DNA of 64,000 nucleotides from Gallionella sp. GTDB lineage: Bacteria > Pseudomonadota > Gammaproteobacteria > Burkholderiales > Gallionellaceae. A program made the translations under genes and the position numbers. This document shows, in pieces, positions 25,701-33,706 of the stretch. The notes beneath the pieces are model-generated. The model had not been told where the DNA came from. It saw only the letters and a program-made list of their open reading frames with translations, and ran no database searches. The stretch is taken from assembly GCA_028707275.1 (NCBI GenBank), contig JAQTUP010000001.1, positions 729,945-793,944 of the forward strand, given 5' to 3'. Positions within the stretch are counted from its first letter, which is position 1. Every line of letters starts with the position of its first letter.

Positions 25701-27836
25701 CAGTTTTATGCGATGTTCGGCGACTATGACACCGGGTTGAGCGTGACCGAATTGTCCCGCTATAGCCGCACCATGAACGGCATCAAGAGCGAATACAAGG
25801 GTGAAAAGGCCGCTTATAACGCTTTCGCCAGCGTCACCTCTCAAGCCTACGGCAAAGAGGAGATCCCCGGAAACGGCACCTCAGGCGTGTACAAACTGTC
25901 TCGCGGCAATCTGGTCATCAATTCCGACAAAATTCGCATCGAATCCCGTGACAGGTTCCAGTCTCACATCATCGCCGGCACGCGCAGCATGACGCGCTAT
26001 CTGGATTACGATATCGACTATGCACAGGGCACGCTGACATTCCACGAACCCATCGCCGTGAAAGACAGCAACTTCAATCCAAACATCATCGTCGTAGAAT
26101 ATGAATCAGCCGATCCTGCCGACAAGGCGGCCACCTTCGGCGGACGAGCCAGTTTCAAACCGGTCAAAGATACCGAAATCGGCGCAACCCTGATACGCGA
26201 AGGCACGGCGGGCGCGACAGGTGATTTGCAGGGCCTGGATGCGGCCTACCAGATAGATGAGCACACCCGAATACGTGCAGAAGCGGCAAACACCCGGCGC
26301 AACCGCACAGGTGTAGCATCCGGCGGCAGCGCCTGGTTGGGCGAAGTGCAACATCACGACGAGCAGTGGGATGCGAAGGCTTATGTGCGCGAACAGGCGA
26401 CAGGATTCGGCCTGGGCCAGCAAGCCGGCAGCGAAATTGGCACGCGCAAGATGGGGATGGATGGCCGGGTTAAACTCTCTGAAACCTTAAGACTGCAAGG
26501 CCTGGCATACCGGCAGGAAAATTTGTCGACCCATGCAAATAACCGCGTGCTCGAAGGGCGCATGGATCAGATTTTCAGCCCGGATTTCAACGCTTACTAC
26601 GGCGCGCGCACCTCGCAAGACAGCAGCGCTGCTGGTCGCAAGCAGAGCAACCAGCTCATCACGGGCGCGGCCTATACCCTGCCGGACAAGAAGATCACAT
26701 TACGGGGGGCCGCCGAAATCGGCAATGGTACGGCGGGCAGCATCAGCATGCCAGATCGCCTCCTGTTTGGCGTCGACTATAAAGTAACCGAACAATCAAA
26801 ACTGTTTGCCGAACAGGAATTTGCCCGAGGAGAACTGATTGCCGCCAACACCACCCGCGTCGGCGTACGCACCCAGCCCTGGAGTGGCGCGGAAATGACA
26901 GCATCAGTGGGCAACAATTTCTACAACGATGCCCAGCGCTTGTACAGCAACATGGGACTCGTGCAACGCTGGCAAGTCAACGAGCAATGGCAAACTGATT
27001 TTAGCGTCGATCGCAGCCAAACCCTGCGCAACACGGGCGTGCCGCTGAACATAAACACTGCGCCCGCCTACGGCTCGATAACGGGCGACTACACGGCGGC
27101 GACGCTCGGTGCCGCTTATCGCGACACGCTGTGGAGCGGCAACGGTCGCATGGAAATTCGCAATGCCAGCACCGCCTGGCAAAAAAATCTGCAAATTGGC
27201 ATGCAACGCGCCTTGGAAGACGGTCGCTCTGTGGCGGCAGGCTTTACCCTGCGCAAGGCCTATGGTTCAACCACCGGCACCACGCGGAACAGCGATCTGC
27301 GCCTGTCTTATGCGCACAGGCCCAATGACGGCGAATGGATATGGTTTGACCGTGCCGATTACATCACCCAGGCTAGCCAGGGCGCCGTATCGCAGCTCAA
27401 CGGGGCTAAACTTGTGAACAACCTCAACGCCAACTATATGCCTGACCGGCGCACCCAGATCGCGCTGCAATATGGCGCAAAATATGTGCGGGATGTCATC
27501 GACGGCACGGATTACAAGGGCTATACCGACCTGCTGGGCGCCGAGATTCGCTACGATTTGACGCATGACTGGGACATCAGCGCATTCGGTTCGGTGATGC
27601 GTTCAGTCAATTCCGGGGTGCGCGACTATGGCATGGGCGCATCCATAGGCTACAACCTCATGGAAAATACCTGGGTGTCGCTGGGCTACAACGTGCGGGG
27701 TCTGAACGATCGCGACTTCGTCGCCTCCGCGTACCGTGCGCGCGGCCCGTTCATCACGCTGCGCATGAAAGTGGATCAGGACACCTTCGATCTGAACAAC
27801 GACCGCGCTCGCCCCCTTGCCCGTGAACAACCCTGA
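22746..27836 (+). CDS. Giant outer-membrane/surface protein with DUF11-like domain and C-terminal barrel-like region
   Basis: The product has about 1696 residues from ATG 22746, which gives a normal signal peptide (KALLITTLCLLSSIAWSA); a GTG at 22641 would put 35 repeat-encoded residues in front. The order seen is: the shared N-terminal motif (STITNTATAAYS), an Ig-like region, a carboxypeptidase-regulatory-type fold, a DUF11 domain (IGEFIPYTLTITNNST), a second carboxypeptidase-like fold (LVGRVIDGPCSDRVDN), and Ig-like linkers. From ~950 a long repeat-free stretch has alternating aromatic strands (FYAMFGDYDTGLSVTELSRY, YDIDYAQGTLTFHEPI). It ends in strands typical of an outer-membrane barrel (ARGPFITLRMKVDQDTF). 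It closes the operon and may anchor the smaller DUF11 proteins. Confidence 0.78.
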   Translation: MGTKLPHKKALLITTLCLLSSIAWSATPPNSTITNTATAAYSIGVNNFTANSTATVSTAACNTIGIKIELLQYVPPAGAAYAPVGTKTEPVQPTGYAPGGQVTGPFSPVAYPTLQGNSTTLPANLLLSPMNDAAGRSIAAYSRNEPVFIRVTSYDANINPAAADRISVTLTTTASGDSEVLQLTETGPSTGVFVGAVPSVFAAIGTAARPNDGKITISSHNDTLAALYNHTNCTTGANIVSSSSGLIDPYGVVFDSTSGAPVNGATIRKINLLTGLAATVYCDDGVTVLPQPVISGSPTVCDATMDAGGYHFPLVPAGNYKLVVTPPQGYAFPSSVPAVNLPKYIGTPKVASVILGNPGANPGGSYGGAFRVWGNSLRIDIPVDPGSTSMSIQKIAGKAVVGIGEFIPYTLTITNNSTTLPIRGALIADHLPPGFRYQKGSARLNGVIIADPLISQDARALTFKLDIAQAATATLHYVLEVTPGARPGIAENIAAAIGTITSNTARASVLVREDLFRNQAILVGRVIDGPCSDRVDNSVQGLANARVALQDGTYVLTDKDGRWHIDNLRPGTHVVQLDLDSLPKGYEVSDCNKNSRVSGHSYAQFVNLRGGTLWRADFFVQRKASSELIPTPAGENADIAKESLAVRDPARLVEVLPYDELWLSTALPGNEWLHPQENFHPNLPAMKVAVKHDPKYRLTLTVNGETVSPLLFEGTLVNQARSVALSSWNAVPVKEGDNQIELLISDEQGQLISRTVRLIHYSSSPDHVEFVPEKSRLISDGKTRPMIAVRFLDKNNVPVRRGITGEFQLNEPYRSYNRSTGIARDPLTGAINGRPRFEIDNDGLALIELEPTTQSGDAILNFQFNDLRHQEVRAWLAAPDRDWILVGFAEGTAGHKTLSGNLQGLLAADTEKQLFDSNKLAFYAKGRIRGDYLLTMAYDTGKKTGNKLLKQAVDPTQFYTLYADASQSRFDAATASRLYLKLERKQFYAMFGDYDTGLSVTELSRYSRTMNGIKSEYKGEKAAYNAFASVTSQAYGKEEIPGNGTSGVYKLSRGNLVINSDKIRIESRDRFQSHIIAGTRSMTRYLDYDIDYAQGTLTFHEPIAVKDSNFNPNIIVVEYESADPADKAATFGGRASFKPVKDTEIGATLIREGTAGATGDLQGLDAAYQIDEHTRIRAEAANTRRNRTGVASGGSAWLGEVQHHDEQWDAKAYVREQATGFGLGQQAGSEIGTRKMGMDGRVKLSETLRLQGLAYRQENLSTHANNRVLEGRMDQIFSPDFNAYYGARTSQDSSAAGRKQSNQLITGAAYTLPDKKITLRGAAEIGNGTAGSISMPDRLLFGVDYKVTEQSKLFAEQEFARGELIAANTTRVGVRTQPWSGAEMTASVGNNFYNDAQRLYSNMGLVQRWQVNEQWQTDFSVDRSQTLRNTGVPLNINTAPAYGSITGDYTAATLGAAYRDTLWSGNGRMEIRNASTAWQKNLQIGMQRALEDGRSVAAGFTLRKAYGSTTGTTRNSDLRLSYAHRPNDGEWIWFDRADYITQASQGAVSQLNGAKLVNNLNANYMPDRRTQIALQYGAKYVRDVIDGTDYKGYTDLLGAEIRYDLTHDWDISAFGSVMRSVNSGVRDYGMGASIGYNLMENTWVSLGYNVRGLNDRDFVASAYRARGPFITLRMKVDQDTFDLNNDRARPLAREQP

Positions 27837-28252
27837 ACCGGTGGGGGGCTGGTGAAGGGTTAAGGCCGCATCAAATCCCCTCGACGGATTCGTCCCGCTT
27901 TTTTACAGGCAGCAGAATCGCACTCGTTCGCGTCACACTGCGTCGCAGTTGAGATGTACAGTCTGTTTTTCGATTAAACTGCCAAACGGGCATGACAAAA
28001 TCTTCGGCAGATTCAACTCTGAAGTGCAACTTTTGTAAGTGGCAATTCAACCTGCCTTGGCGAATTAGGTCACAACTACGTTTCGTGAACGTGCCGTTTA
28101 AGCCGTTGCCAGACTCAGTTTTTAAACGCGATTTCCAGCCGCCGTGTACACAGCCGAATCCTTACGCTGACCTACGGCGACGATCAAGACCTCAATCAAA
28201 TCCGCTACGACACACAATCCGCGTGCTGCCGGTGCGGATGCGACGACGGGAA
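27837..28252. other. Intergenic region, 416 bp
   Basis: It lies between convergent genes. Only a weak hairpin followed by T-rich sequence is seen (GACG-GATT-CGTC, then a CCGC-T6 tract near 27884-27904), possibly ending the surface operon. No ORF is credible. Confidence 0.4.
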
Positions 28253-28678
28253 CTAACCTTTCAGCACGGTCACAGAACCGGGTTTCAATAACTTGCGAAA
28301 ATCCTTGTCGAACGTCACCAGATGCAAGCGATTGCTTGAGGCTGCGGCAGCAATCCACGCATCCGGAATTGCATTGCCTGTCAGGCCGTGAAAGGCGCAC
28401 AGCCGTTCAAATTCGCCCCACTCCTTACTCAGTGGCAACAACACGACACCGGGCGCATCCAGCACGGCGCGCAAAAATTTCAACGCTTCATTGATCGGAG
28501 TGGGGGCAAGAAATACTTTCGGGTGAGTCACCAGGCGCAAAAATCCGGAAGCCACCATGGGCAGGATGACCAATGAGTTTGGGCTGTTGATAGCCTCTTC
28601 CAGCCAGTCCAGCGCCCGCTCGTGGTGCGGGTGATCCTGACGGGAGGCGGCCACAAGAATATTTACATCCGGCGTCAT
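28253..28678 (-). CDS. VapC-type PIN-domain toxin
   Basis: The 141-residue PIN protein carries the conserved acidic residues in TPDVNIL (Asp4), NAIPDAWIAA and TFDKDF. Such proteins are ribonucleases that cut tRNA or rRNA and stop growth when freed of antitoxin. It overlaps the upstream VapB-type gene by ATGA, the usual antitoxin-first arrangement. Confidence 0.88.
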   Translation of the reverse strand: MTPDVNILVAASRQDHPHHERALDWLEEAINSPNSLVILPMVASGFLRLVTHPKVFLAPTPINEALKFLRAVLDAPGVVLLPLSKEWGEFERLCAFHGLTGNAIPDAWIAAAASSNRLHLVTFDKDFRKLLKPGSVTVLKG

Positions 28679-28935
28679 CGGACACCATCCGCCTCATCTA
28701 TCGCATCTAGCAGAGCACGCTGACTCGAAGCATTTTTGATTGTCGACTGGAGTCCGCCCTGTCCGGCATAAACCGGCAAAGCGCATCGTGCCTTGCCGAT
28801 TGTTGCGGCTTGTGCCGCTTGCAGGCGCAACGACAACCCTTCCTCAATCAGGCGGGTCAGACTGGTATGCTTACCCGCAGCAAACTGCTTAGCCTGTATC
28901 AGCAAACCATCATCAATATCCAGCGTCGTTCTCAT
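28675..28935 (-). CDS. VapB-type antitoxin
   Basis: The 86-residue protein opens MRTTLDIDDGLLIQAKQFA, a ribbon-helix-helix-type start, with SLTRLIEEGLSLRL after it. GGAG lies 7 bp before ATG. It should bind its own promoter and neutralise the PIN toxin encoded directly downstream. Confidence 0.85.
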   Translation of the reverse strand: MRTTLDIDDGLLIQAKQFAAGKHTSLTRLIEEGLSLRLQAAQAATIGKARCALPVYAGQGGLQSTIKNASSQRALLDAIDEADGVR

Positions 28936-29069
28936 TCCGGCACTCCTTATGCAGATTTCTGCACATCATATCTTGTACAAAGGATTTGTGCTAATGCTTG
29001 TTCCTGACGAATTATGAACATAACAATGTGATGTGGCGCACCTAACTGACGGGTGCTGAAAGTTGGCCG

Positions 29070-29591
29070 CTAGCTGCTGAGTTTTCGCACATAGTCTATG
29101 GTGTCAAACGTCGAAAACTCCCATGCGTAATGCAGACGCGATGGGTGACGCGGATGGCCGGACTGCGTCAGCGAGCCGAATTGTTGCCATGAAGTGCCAT
29201 ACTTTCCCAAACTGGCGAACAATTCCTTACTTGCAGCCACGAAGAATTCTCGCGCCAGGATATTTTCGCCCCATGCAGCCCAAACCACCGGCTCGGATTC
29301 GGCGGCTACAACGGCCTCGATTTTTGCCAGGTTTGCTGCGAACGCTTCAGCATTTGTTTCCCTGGGCAATGCGTTGAAGTCGGTCGAGCGAACCGGGTAG
29401 AGGTTGAGCATAACGAAACCGTCAAAGCCAGCCTGTTTCGCAGCCGCTTCAACTTTCGCGATTGTGGTATCGGATTTTTCTTTAGTTGCAGTGCTTGGAT
29501 TCAGCCCGATTACGATGAGATTCCGGCAGCCTGACTTGCCAAGCGTAAAACGCCAAAGATCATCTTGAGCATTCGAGTAAATGTCGTACAT
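29070..29591 (-). CDS. DUF1643 family protein
   Basis: The 173-residue product has the family core LIVIGLNPSTATKEKSDTTIAKVE, MLNLYPVRSTDF, VVWAAWGENI and LTQSGHPRHPSRL. ATG 29591 has GAGG 8 bp upstream; GTG 29600 is in frame but less likely. Function is unknown; the family is scattered and often found in accessory DNA, as here. Confidence 0.87.
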   Translation of the reverse strand: MYDIYSNAQDDLWRFTLGKSGCRNLIVIGLNPSTATKEKSDTTIAKVEAAAKQAGFDGFVMLNLYPVRSTDFNALPRETNAEAFAANLAKIEAVVAAESEPVVWAAWGENILAREFFVAASKELFASLGKYGTSWQQFGSLTQSGHPRHPSRLHYAWEFSTFDTIDYVRKLSS

Positions 29592-29836
29592 GGATGGCAC
29601 CTCATTTGATGGTTCGATCGAAATTCCAACCCAAAAGGCGGTATTCGACCAACAGGTTAAAAAATATCAAAGGATGCATATCCTGCGCCCTGAGTGCGCC
29701 GCCACGTGTCGCATACGACATGTTCACACATGGATAACGTCGATATGAATTCAACTTCGCCCAACCGGCTGCGACACAGCGTGTCATGTTGTAGGCGTAA
29801 TATCTCACAACTTTTCGACAGGAATTAAATACGGTC

Positions 29837-30307
29837 ATGAATCCTGAAAATACCGCCAGGCTGCTCGCCGCCTATCCGCTCCTCTACCGCGAGTTGCGGG
29901 AGTGGGGTTTCGAGTGCGGGGACGGCTGGTTCGATCTGATCTGGTATTTGTCCGCAGACATCGAATCGGCGGCGCGTCTTGAAGGCATTCCAGAAACAGC
30001 CGGGTCGTGGCCTTCCGTTCGGATACTCAAGCAGAAATTCGGCTCGCTGCGGGTACAGTTCGGTTTTGATGTTCCTGTCAGCAAGTCTATTCGTGCCTTG
30101 GTGGACAAGGCGAGCGAACGATCGACTGAGACTTGTGAGTTATGCGGTGCACCTGGCATGATCGACCGTGAATGCGAGCAAGGCGCATGGGTAGAAGCTC
30201 TGTGCGCAAGCTGCCGTAAAACACACCGCCCGCAACGACAAACCCGGGATCAACCACGCCCGCTACCGGTCTGGATGCAGGAGAGGAACAACAAAGGCTC
30301 GATGTGA
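29837..30307 (+). CDS. Small zinc-finger-type protein of unknown function
   Basis: The 156-residue product has an acidic, Trp-rich N-terminal half (LREWGFECGDGWFDLIWYL) and a Cys4 cluster: CELC (Cys100, 103) and CASC (Cys123, 126), likely a zinc ribbon or treble clef. Similar proteins occur in phages and accessory islands, from memory. It stands alone between repeats. Confidence 0.65.
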   Translation: MNPENTARLLAAYPLLYRELREWGFECGDGWFDLIWYLSADIESAARLEGIPETAGSWPSVRILKQKFGSLRVQFGFDVPVSKSIRALVDKASERSTETCELCGAPGMIDRECEQGAWVEALCASCRKTHRPQRQTRDQPRPLPVWMQERNNKGSM

Positions 30308-30360
30308 AATACAGCGGGTATTCAAATTCATTAGCCATGTCACTGTGTGTTGAGCTTCGG

Positions 30361-30441
30361 GTAGGGTGGATAAAGCGCAAGCGCGTATCCACCGCGAACC
30401 ATTGCTTTTTCGGTGGAAACGCTGCGCCTTTTCCACCCTAC
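30361..30441. repeat. GTAGGGTGGA inverted-repeat element
   Basis: The ends GTAGGGTGGA and TCCACCCTAC are perfect inverted repeats, with imperfect complementarity continuing inward over about 22 bp. Elements of this type are widespread non-coding repeats in proteobacterial genomes. Confidence 0.7.
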
Positions 30442-30504
30442 AAATAACACGTAACACATAATGTTACGTAACGCCGATAAATAGCCAATTCATTTGCCCA
30501 CTAA

Positions 30505-30644
30505 CAGGCTGCTGCAAAACTATTGCGCTTGTCGATACTGCGTCAAAAAGTGACTCAAAATGCTCATTTACTACTTGTAAACTCTGCTTTTTCGTCGCTT
30601 TTTTCCTTGCCTCGGCTTCGCTCGTAACGTTTTTCAGCAGCCTG
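30505..30644. mobile_element. MITE-like element with 16-bp terminal inverted repeats
   Basis: The ends CAGGCTGCTGCAAAAC and GTTTTTCAGCAGCCTG are inverted repeats with one mismatch. CTAA stands directly outside both ends, as expected of a 4-bp target duplication. The 140-bp interior has no gene: the 67-residue minus-strand frame crossing it is the artefact usually predicted on this element type. No transposase gene is present, so it would move in trans. Confidence 0.6.
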
Positions 30645-30670
30645 CTAAACTTTGCAGGTTGATTCAAATT

Positions 30671-30738
30671 CGTGCTTTTCGTGCTTTTTGTGCTTTTCGT
30701 GCCTTTCCTGCCTGCCCTGCCTGCCCTGCCTGCGGCAG
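30671..30738. repeat. Low-complexity CTTTT/CCTGC tandem repeat
   Basis: GTGCTTTTC-type 9-10-bp units pass into CCTGCCTGC-type units. This is simple-sequence DNA next to the MITE-like element. Confidence 0.6.
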
Positions 30739-30792
30739 ACTGGCGCGGACAAGTTTCAGGATCAACCTTCCTGGTGCAAGGTTCGTTCTCGG

Positions 30793-31965
30793 CTATTTGA
30801 CCCTCATCTTCAAGGTCAGGCCAAACGATGCATTAACGCCGCCCGTGACCCCGCTAAAAACGCCTGTGGGGTTAATTTTCACCCCGGTTACATTAGCGTC
30901 ATAACCTGCCGCATCGGGTACGACCAGATAGGTATAGGGTGCGCCACCCCCCGGCTGATTCGAGTAAGTCACGCCGCTGGCATAAGTGTATGCAAGACCG
31001 CACACCGCGCCGCAGGTAAAGGTAACGGGCGGATTGCTGCACAGGGTCGAGACGCACAGACTCATATTGACCGGAATGACGTCCGTCACCACCGTTGTAT
31101 TATTGTCCACAGCCCCGTAGCCACTATTGGTCACGGCGATGGAGTATAAAATTTCCGATCCGGGAATGGCCTTGGGGGTGGCCGTACCGTTTACAGGATC
31201 GGAAAACACCGCCACCGATTTGGCAGAAGTCAGGGCGGGGGAGAGTGTCACGGTATTGGTATCGAGCGTCACAGCACCCGTCAAGGCCAGGACCCTGCCG
31301 GAAACCGCAGCGCCCGTATTCAGCGTGATGCTGGTGAGCGCAAGGATGCTGCCTGCGGTCTGGGTATTGATCCCCAGCGTCGCCGAACTGCCCACCTGCC
31401 AGAATACGTTGCGGCTCTCGGCGCCATTAATGAGGGAAACGGATCCGCCGGTCAGGGTCGTTAAAGTGCTGCCGACCTTGAAGATCCAGACAGCATTATT
31501 GTTGCCCTGCGCGTCCAGCGTAAGCAAACCGCTGTTTTGCAGCGTAGTCGAATAGCAATAGACGCCCGGGATCAGCGTCGTGCCTGCCAGATCGGTCGCA
31601 CCCAGGGGGCCTGAGGTACACGCCTGTGCGACAAGAGCATTGTATGCGGCGGTAGCGTCGATCTGAGCCTGAGCGGCGGCCGCATCATTGGCATGGATGA
31701 TTCCGCTCACGACACCGGGCGGAAAGCCTGTGATGGTGACACCCGGCGAATTGCCCAGGTCGCCTGAGATAACACTCCCACCCACATTGCTCACGATCGT
31801 TGCGCCCAACACCGCAAAACCACCCGCCCCCCCCAGCGCCGGAGCCGTAGCCGCCATGGCCGTCTGTGCCAGTAAAAGAACGAAAAAGACAGGGATCGTT
31901 GCAAATCCCGCCCCTTTGGCACTTACATTTTTATTGCGAATAAAAGCGCTCAAACCGTCCTCCAC
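30793..31965 (-). CDS. DUF3494 ice-binding-type protein with DUF11-like C-terminal domain
   Basis: The product has about 390 residues. A long signal sequence ends AQTAMA. DUF3494 occupies ~45-245 (APALGGAGGFAVLGATIVSN, SVISGDLGNSPG, LIPGVYCYSTTL, NNNAVWIFKVGS, SRNVFWQVG, SILALTSITLNTGA). A DUF11-like domain follows (~255-390, KAIPGSEILYSIAVTNSG). GTG 31965 is chosen because AGGA precedes it; ATG 32016 is in frame but overlaps the preceding gene. It may bind ice or another surface outside the cell. Codon use is like its neighbours. Confidence 0.82.
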   Translation of the reverse strand: MEDGLSAFIRNKNVSAKGAGFATIPVFFVLLLAQTAMAATAPALGGAGGFAVLGATIVSNVGGSVISGDLGNSPGVTITGFPPGVVSGIIHANDAAAAQAQIDATAAYNALVAQACTSGPLGATDLAGTTLIPGVYCYSTTLQNSGLLTLDAQGNNNAVWIFKVGSTLTTLTGGSVSLINGAESRNVFWQVGSSATLGINTQTAGSILALTSITLNTGAAVSGRVLALTGAVTLDTNTVTLSPALTSAKSVAVFSDPVNGTATPKAIPGSEILYSIAVTNSGYGAVDNNTTVVTDVIPVNMSLCVSTLCSNPPVTFTCGAVCGLAYTYASGVTYSNQPGGGAPYTYLVVPDAAGYDANVTGVKINPTGVFSGVTGGVNASFGLTLKMRVK

Positions 31966-31999
31966 ACTTATCCTGGCGACACACAGGAGTGATTCCTGC

Positions 32000-32155
32000 T
32001 TATCTGAAGTGTACATCGCCGAATATGCCCAGCAATCCGAATATGATCAGATAAATCGCGACAATATAGTTCAGCATCCTGGGCACGAGCAGAATCAGCA
32101 CCCCTGCTAACAGCGACACCAAAGGCCCCAGACTCAAGGTTGTATGCACGATCAT
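32000..32155 (-). CDS. DUF3096 small membrane protein
   Basis: The 51-residue protein (MIVHTTLSLGPLVSLLAG..) has two hydrophobic helices with the conserved NYIVAIYLIIFGLLG. It is a short inner-membrane protein of unknown function. A dyad operator and -10 lie about 30-70 bp upstream. Confidence 0.8.
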   Translation of the reverse strand: MIVHTTLSLGPLVSLLAGVLILLVPRMLNYIVAIYLIIFGLLGIFGDVHFR

Positions 32156-32210
32156 TCCCTTAATAAATATGAAATCAGACGGACGATACGCCCTTTGTGC
32201 ATCCTGACTC

Positions 32211-32226
32211 TGTGCGCCACAGCACA
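32211..32226 (-). promoter_or_regulatory. CRP-like dyad operator for DUF3096
   Basis: On the minus strand it reads TGTGCT-GTGG-CGCACA. TATCGT (32188-32183) starts 30.5 bp from the dyad centre, predicting a transcript start near 32176 just before the DUF3096 gene. Confidence 0.55.
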
Positions 32227-32271
32227 GAGCGGCAAGCCCGCCGTCCCGCATCGAAAAAAGATCGCGTCTTT

Positions 32272-32287
32272 TGTGTACCAGCGCACA
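32272..32287 (+). promoter_or_regulatory. CRP-like dyad operator for the 32388 gene
   Basis: TGTGTA-CCAG-CGCACA, with a weak left half and a perfect right half. CATGAT (32309-32314) starts exactly 29.5 bp from the centre; the same hexamer at the same spacing is seen at the predicted small RNA. Confidence 0.5.
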
Positions 32288-32387
32288 GAAACAGCCCGGT
32301 AAAAGAATCATGATTCACTACCCCGTGCGGCTCGCCCTGCGGCTGACAAATTTGACGAACCACTTCGCACAATTTAAAGGACTCACC

Positions 32388-32975
32388 ATGAACCAGAAAC
32401 ACATCGCTGCAATGCTGGCTGTCAGCGCGCTGGCCTTCAGCAGTGGTTCGATGGCGATGTCGCAGGATGAATACAAGGCGGCCAAAAAGGCCATAGCGGC
32501 GGAGCACAAGTCGGCCAAAGCCAGTTGCAACGCCTTCTGTGACAACGCACGCGACATCTGCCGGGCGGTGGCCAAAGGCCGGGAAAAAGTCGCAAAAGCC
32601 AAACTCGATGCACGCTACAAGCCTTCCATTGATGCTGACTATGCTGTCAACATTGCCCGCGGGGACGCGGATTACGCCATCTCGCTTGAAAAATGCGATG
32701 ACAAGGCGGGCAACCTCAAAGACCTTTGTGTGGAAGATGCAAAAGCCGCTCGGATGCGCGCCGAGTCAGATGCCAACGCGCAATTAAAAACATCGGACGC
32801 CATCACCCGGCACGACGCAGTTGTTATTGATGCGAACCTGAAGGCAAAGGAAAAAAGCGAAGAAGCACGCCAGGATGCCGCCGCCAGCCAGCGTGACTCA
32901 AATGACTCGGTCGCAAAATGCGCAGCAGAAGAGAGCAAGTGCATAAATGAAGCAAAGTTGAAATTCGGCAAATAA
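32388..32975 (+). CDS. Secreted Ala/Lys-rich helical protein
   Basis: The 195-residue product has a signal peptide (LAVSALAFSSGSMA) and a helical, charged mature part with six Cys (CNAFCDNARDIC, EKC, DLC, KCAAEESKC). AAAGG lies 7 bp before ATG 32388; the longer frame from 32271 starts inside the promoter. Function is unknown. It opens a run of small envelope genes. Confidence 0.7.
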   Translation: MNQKHIAAMLAVSALAFSSGSMAMSQDEYKAAKKAIAAEHKSAKASCNAFCDNARDICRAVAKGREKVAKAKLDARYKPSIDADYAVNIARGDADYAISLEKCDDKAGNLKDLCVEDAKAARMRAESDANAQLKTSDAITRHDAVVIDANLKAKEKSEEARQDAAASQRDSNDSVAKCAAEESKCINEAKLKFGK

Positions 32976-33028
32976 ACCACCGGTCAGAAATCCTTCTGAC
33001 ACCGGGCATTGATTCGGAGGTATCCAAA

Positions 33029-33244
33029 ATGAACAAGATACAAAAATTAGCCTTGAATGCCGCAGCCTTAACCGTATTGTGCGTCCTGAGCGGCTGTGCC
33101 GGCATGTCGGCGCGAGATAAGAATACCGCGATCGGTGCGGGTGTCGGAGCCGTTGGCGGCTCCGTTCTGACCGGTGGCAGCGCGGCAGGCACCGTGGGGG
33201 GCGCTGCCGTGGGCGGCGTCATCGGCAACACCATCAACCGATAA
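33029..33244 (+). CDS. Glycine-zipper lipoprotein, OsmB-like
   Basis: The 71-residue product has lipobox VLSGC (Cys~23), then a glycine zipper (AIGAGVGAVGGSVLTGG, GGAAVGGVIGNTI). Such lipoproteins of the outer membrane are commonly osmotically or stress induced. Confidence 0.82.
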   Translation: MNKIQKLALNAAALTVLCVLSGCAGMSARDKNTAIGAGVGAVGGSVLTGGSAAGTVGGAAVGGVIGNTINR

Positions 33245-33308
33245 AACACAAGCTGAGCACGCGCCGCGTCCGACGCTACGCGTGCTCATAAAAAGAAAGG
33301 CACCTATC

Positions 33309-33455
33309 ATGCTGTATACCATTGCAGTTGTCATGATTGTCCTGTGGCTGCTGGGACTGATTACCTCTTACACCATGGGCGGTTTCATTCATATCCTTCT
33401 GGTCATCGCTATCGTGGTCGTCCTGCTCAGGGTAATCAACGGCGGAGCCGGTTGA
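33309..33455 (+). CDS. lmo0937-type small membrane protein
   Basis: The 48-residue protein begins MLYTIAVVMIVLWLLGLITS and ends IVVVLLRVINGGAG, with two membrane helices. It matches the lmo0937 family (unknown function). AAAGG lies 8 bp before ATG. Confidence 0.8.
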   Translation: MLYTIAVVMIVLWLLGLITSYTMGGFIHILLVIAIVVVLLRVINGGAG

Positions 33456-33639
33456 TTAAACCGATGCGGCGACGACTGTTCGTCGGCCGCACCTGCGCCC
33501 TGATAACGATCAGGCAGCACATTCCACAGAACTGCGACACCTGCTGATAACAAGCAGAGGTGTCACAGCTGCTAATTCCGGCATTCACCCGTACACACCT
33601 GACGGGCGGTTGAAAATTTCCCGATATTACAAATTCCAA

Positions 33640-33655
33640 TGTACGACAGCGCACA
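33640..33655 (+). promoter_or_regulatory. CRP-like dyad operator for the SlyB-like gene
   Basis: TGTACG-ACAG-CGCACA. TAAGCT (33677-33682) starts exactly 29.5 bp from the centre, so the dyad would sit near -41.5. The gene begins at 33707. Confidence 0.6.
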
Positions 33656-33706
33656 GAGCCCGGGTTATTTTGCGGCTAAGCTTCGAATATAACTAAAGGA
33701 GGTTTT

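Noticed and set aside
29707..29720. Dyad TGTCG-CATA-CGACA
   Set aside because: It resembles the regulon dyad in form but the half-site is different (TGTCG, not TGTnCG); a separate operator is possible but only one copy is seen.
29602..29838. 78-residue minus-strand ORF
   Set aside because: No ribosome site, no recognisable domain; it overlaps the upstream region of the 29837 gene.
30464..30667. 67-residue minus-strand ORF in the MITE-like element
   Set aside because: It spans both inverted ends of the element and has no ribosome site; this is a common artefact of the repeat.
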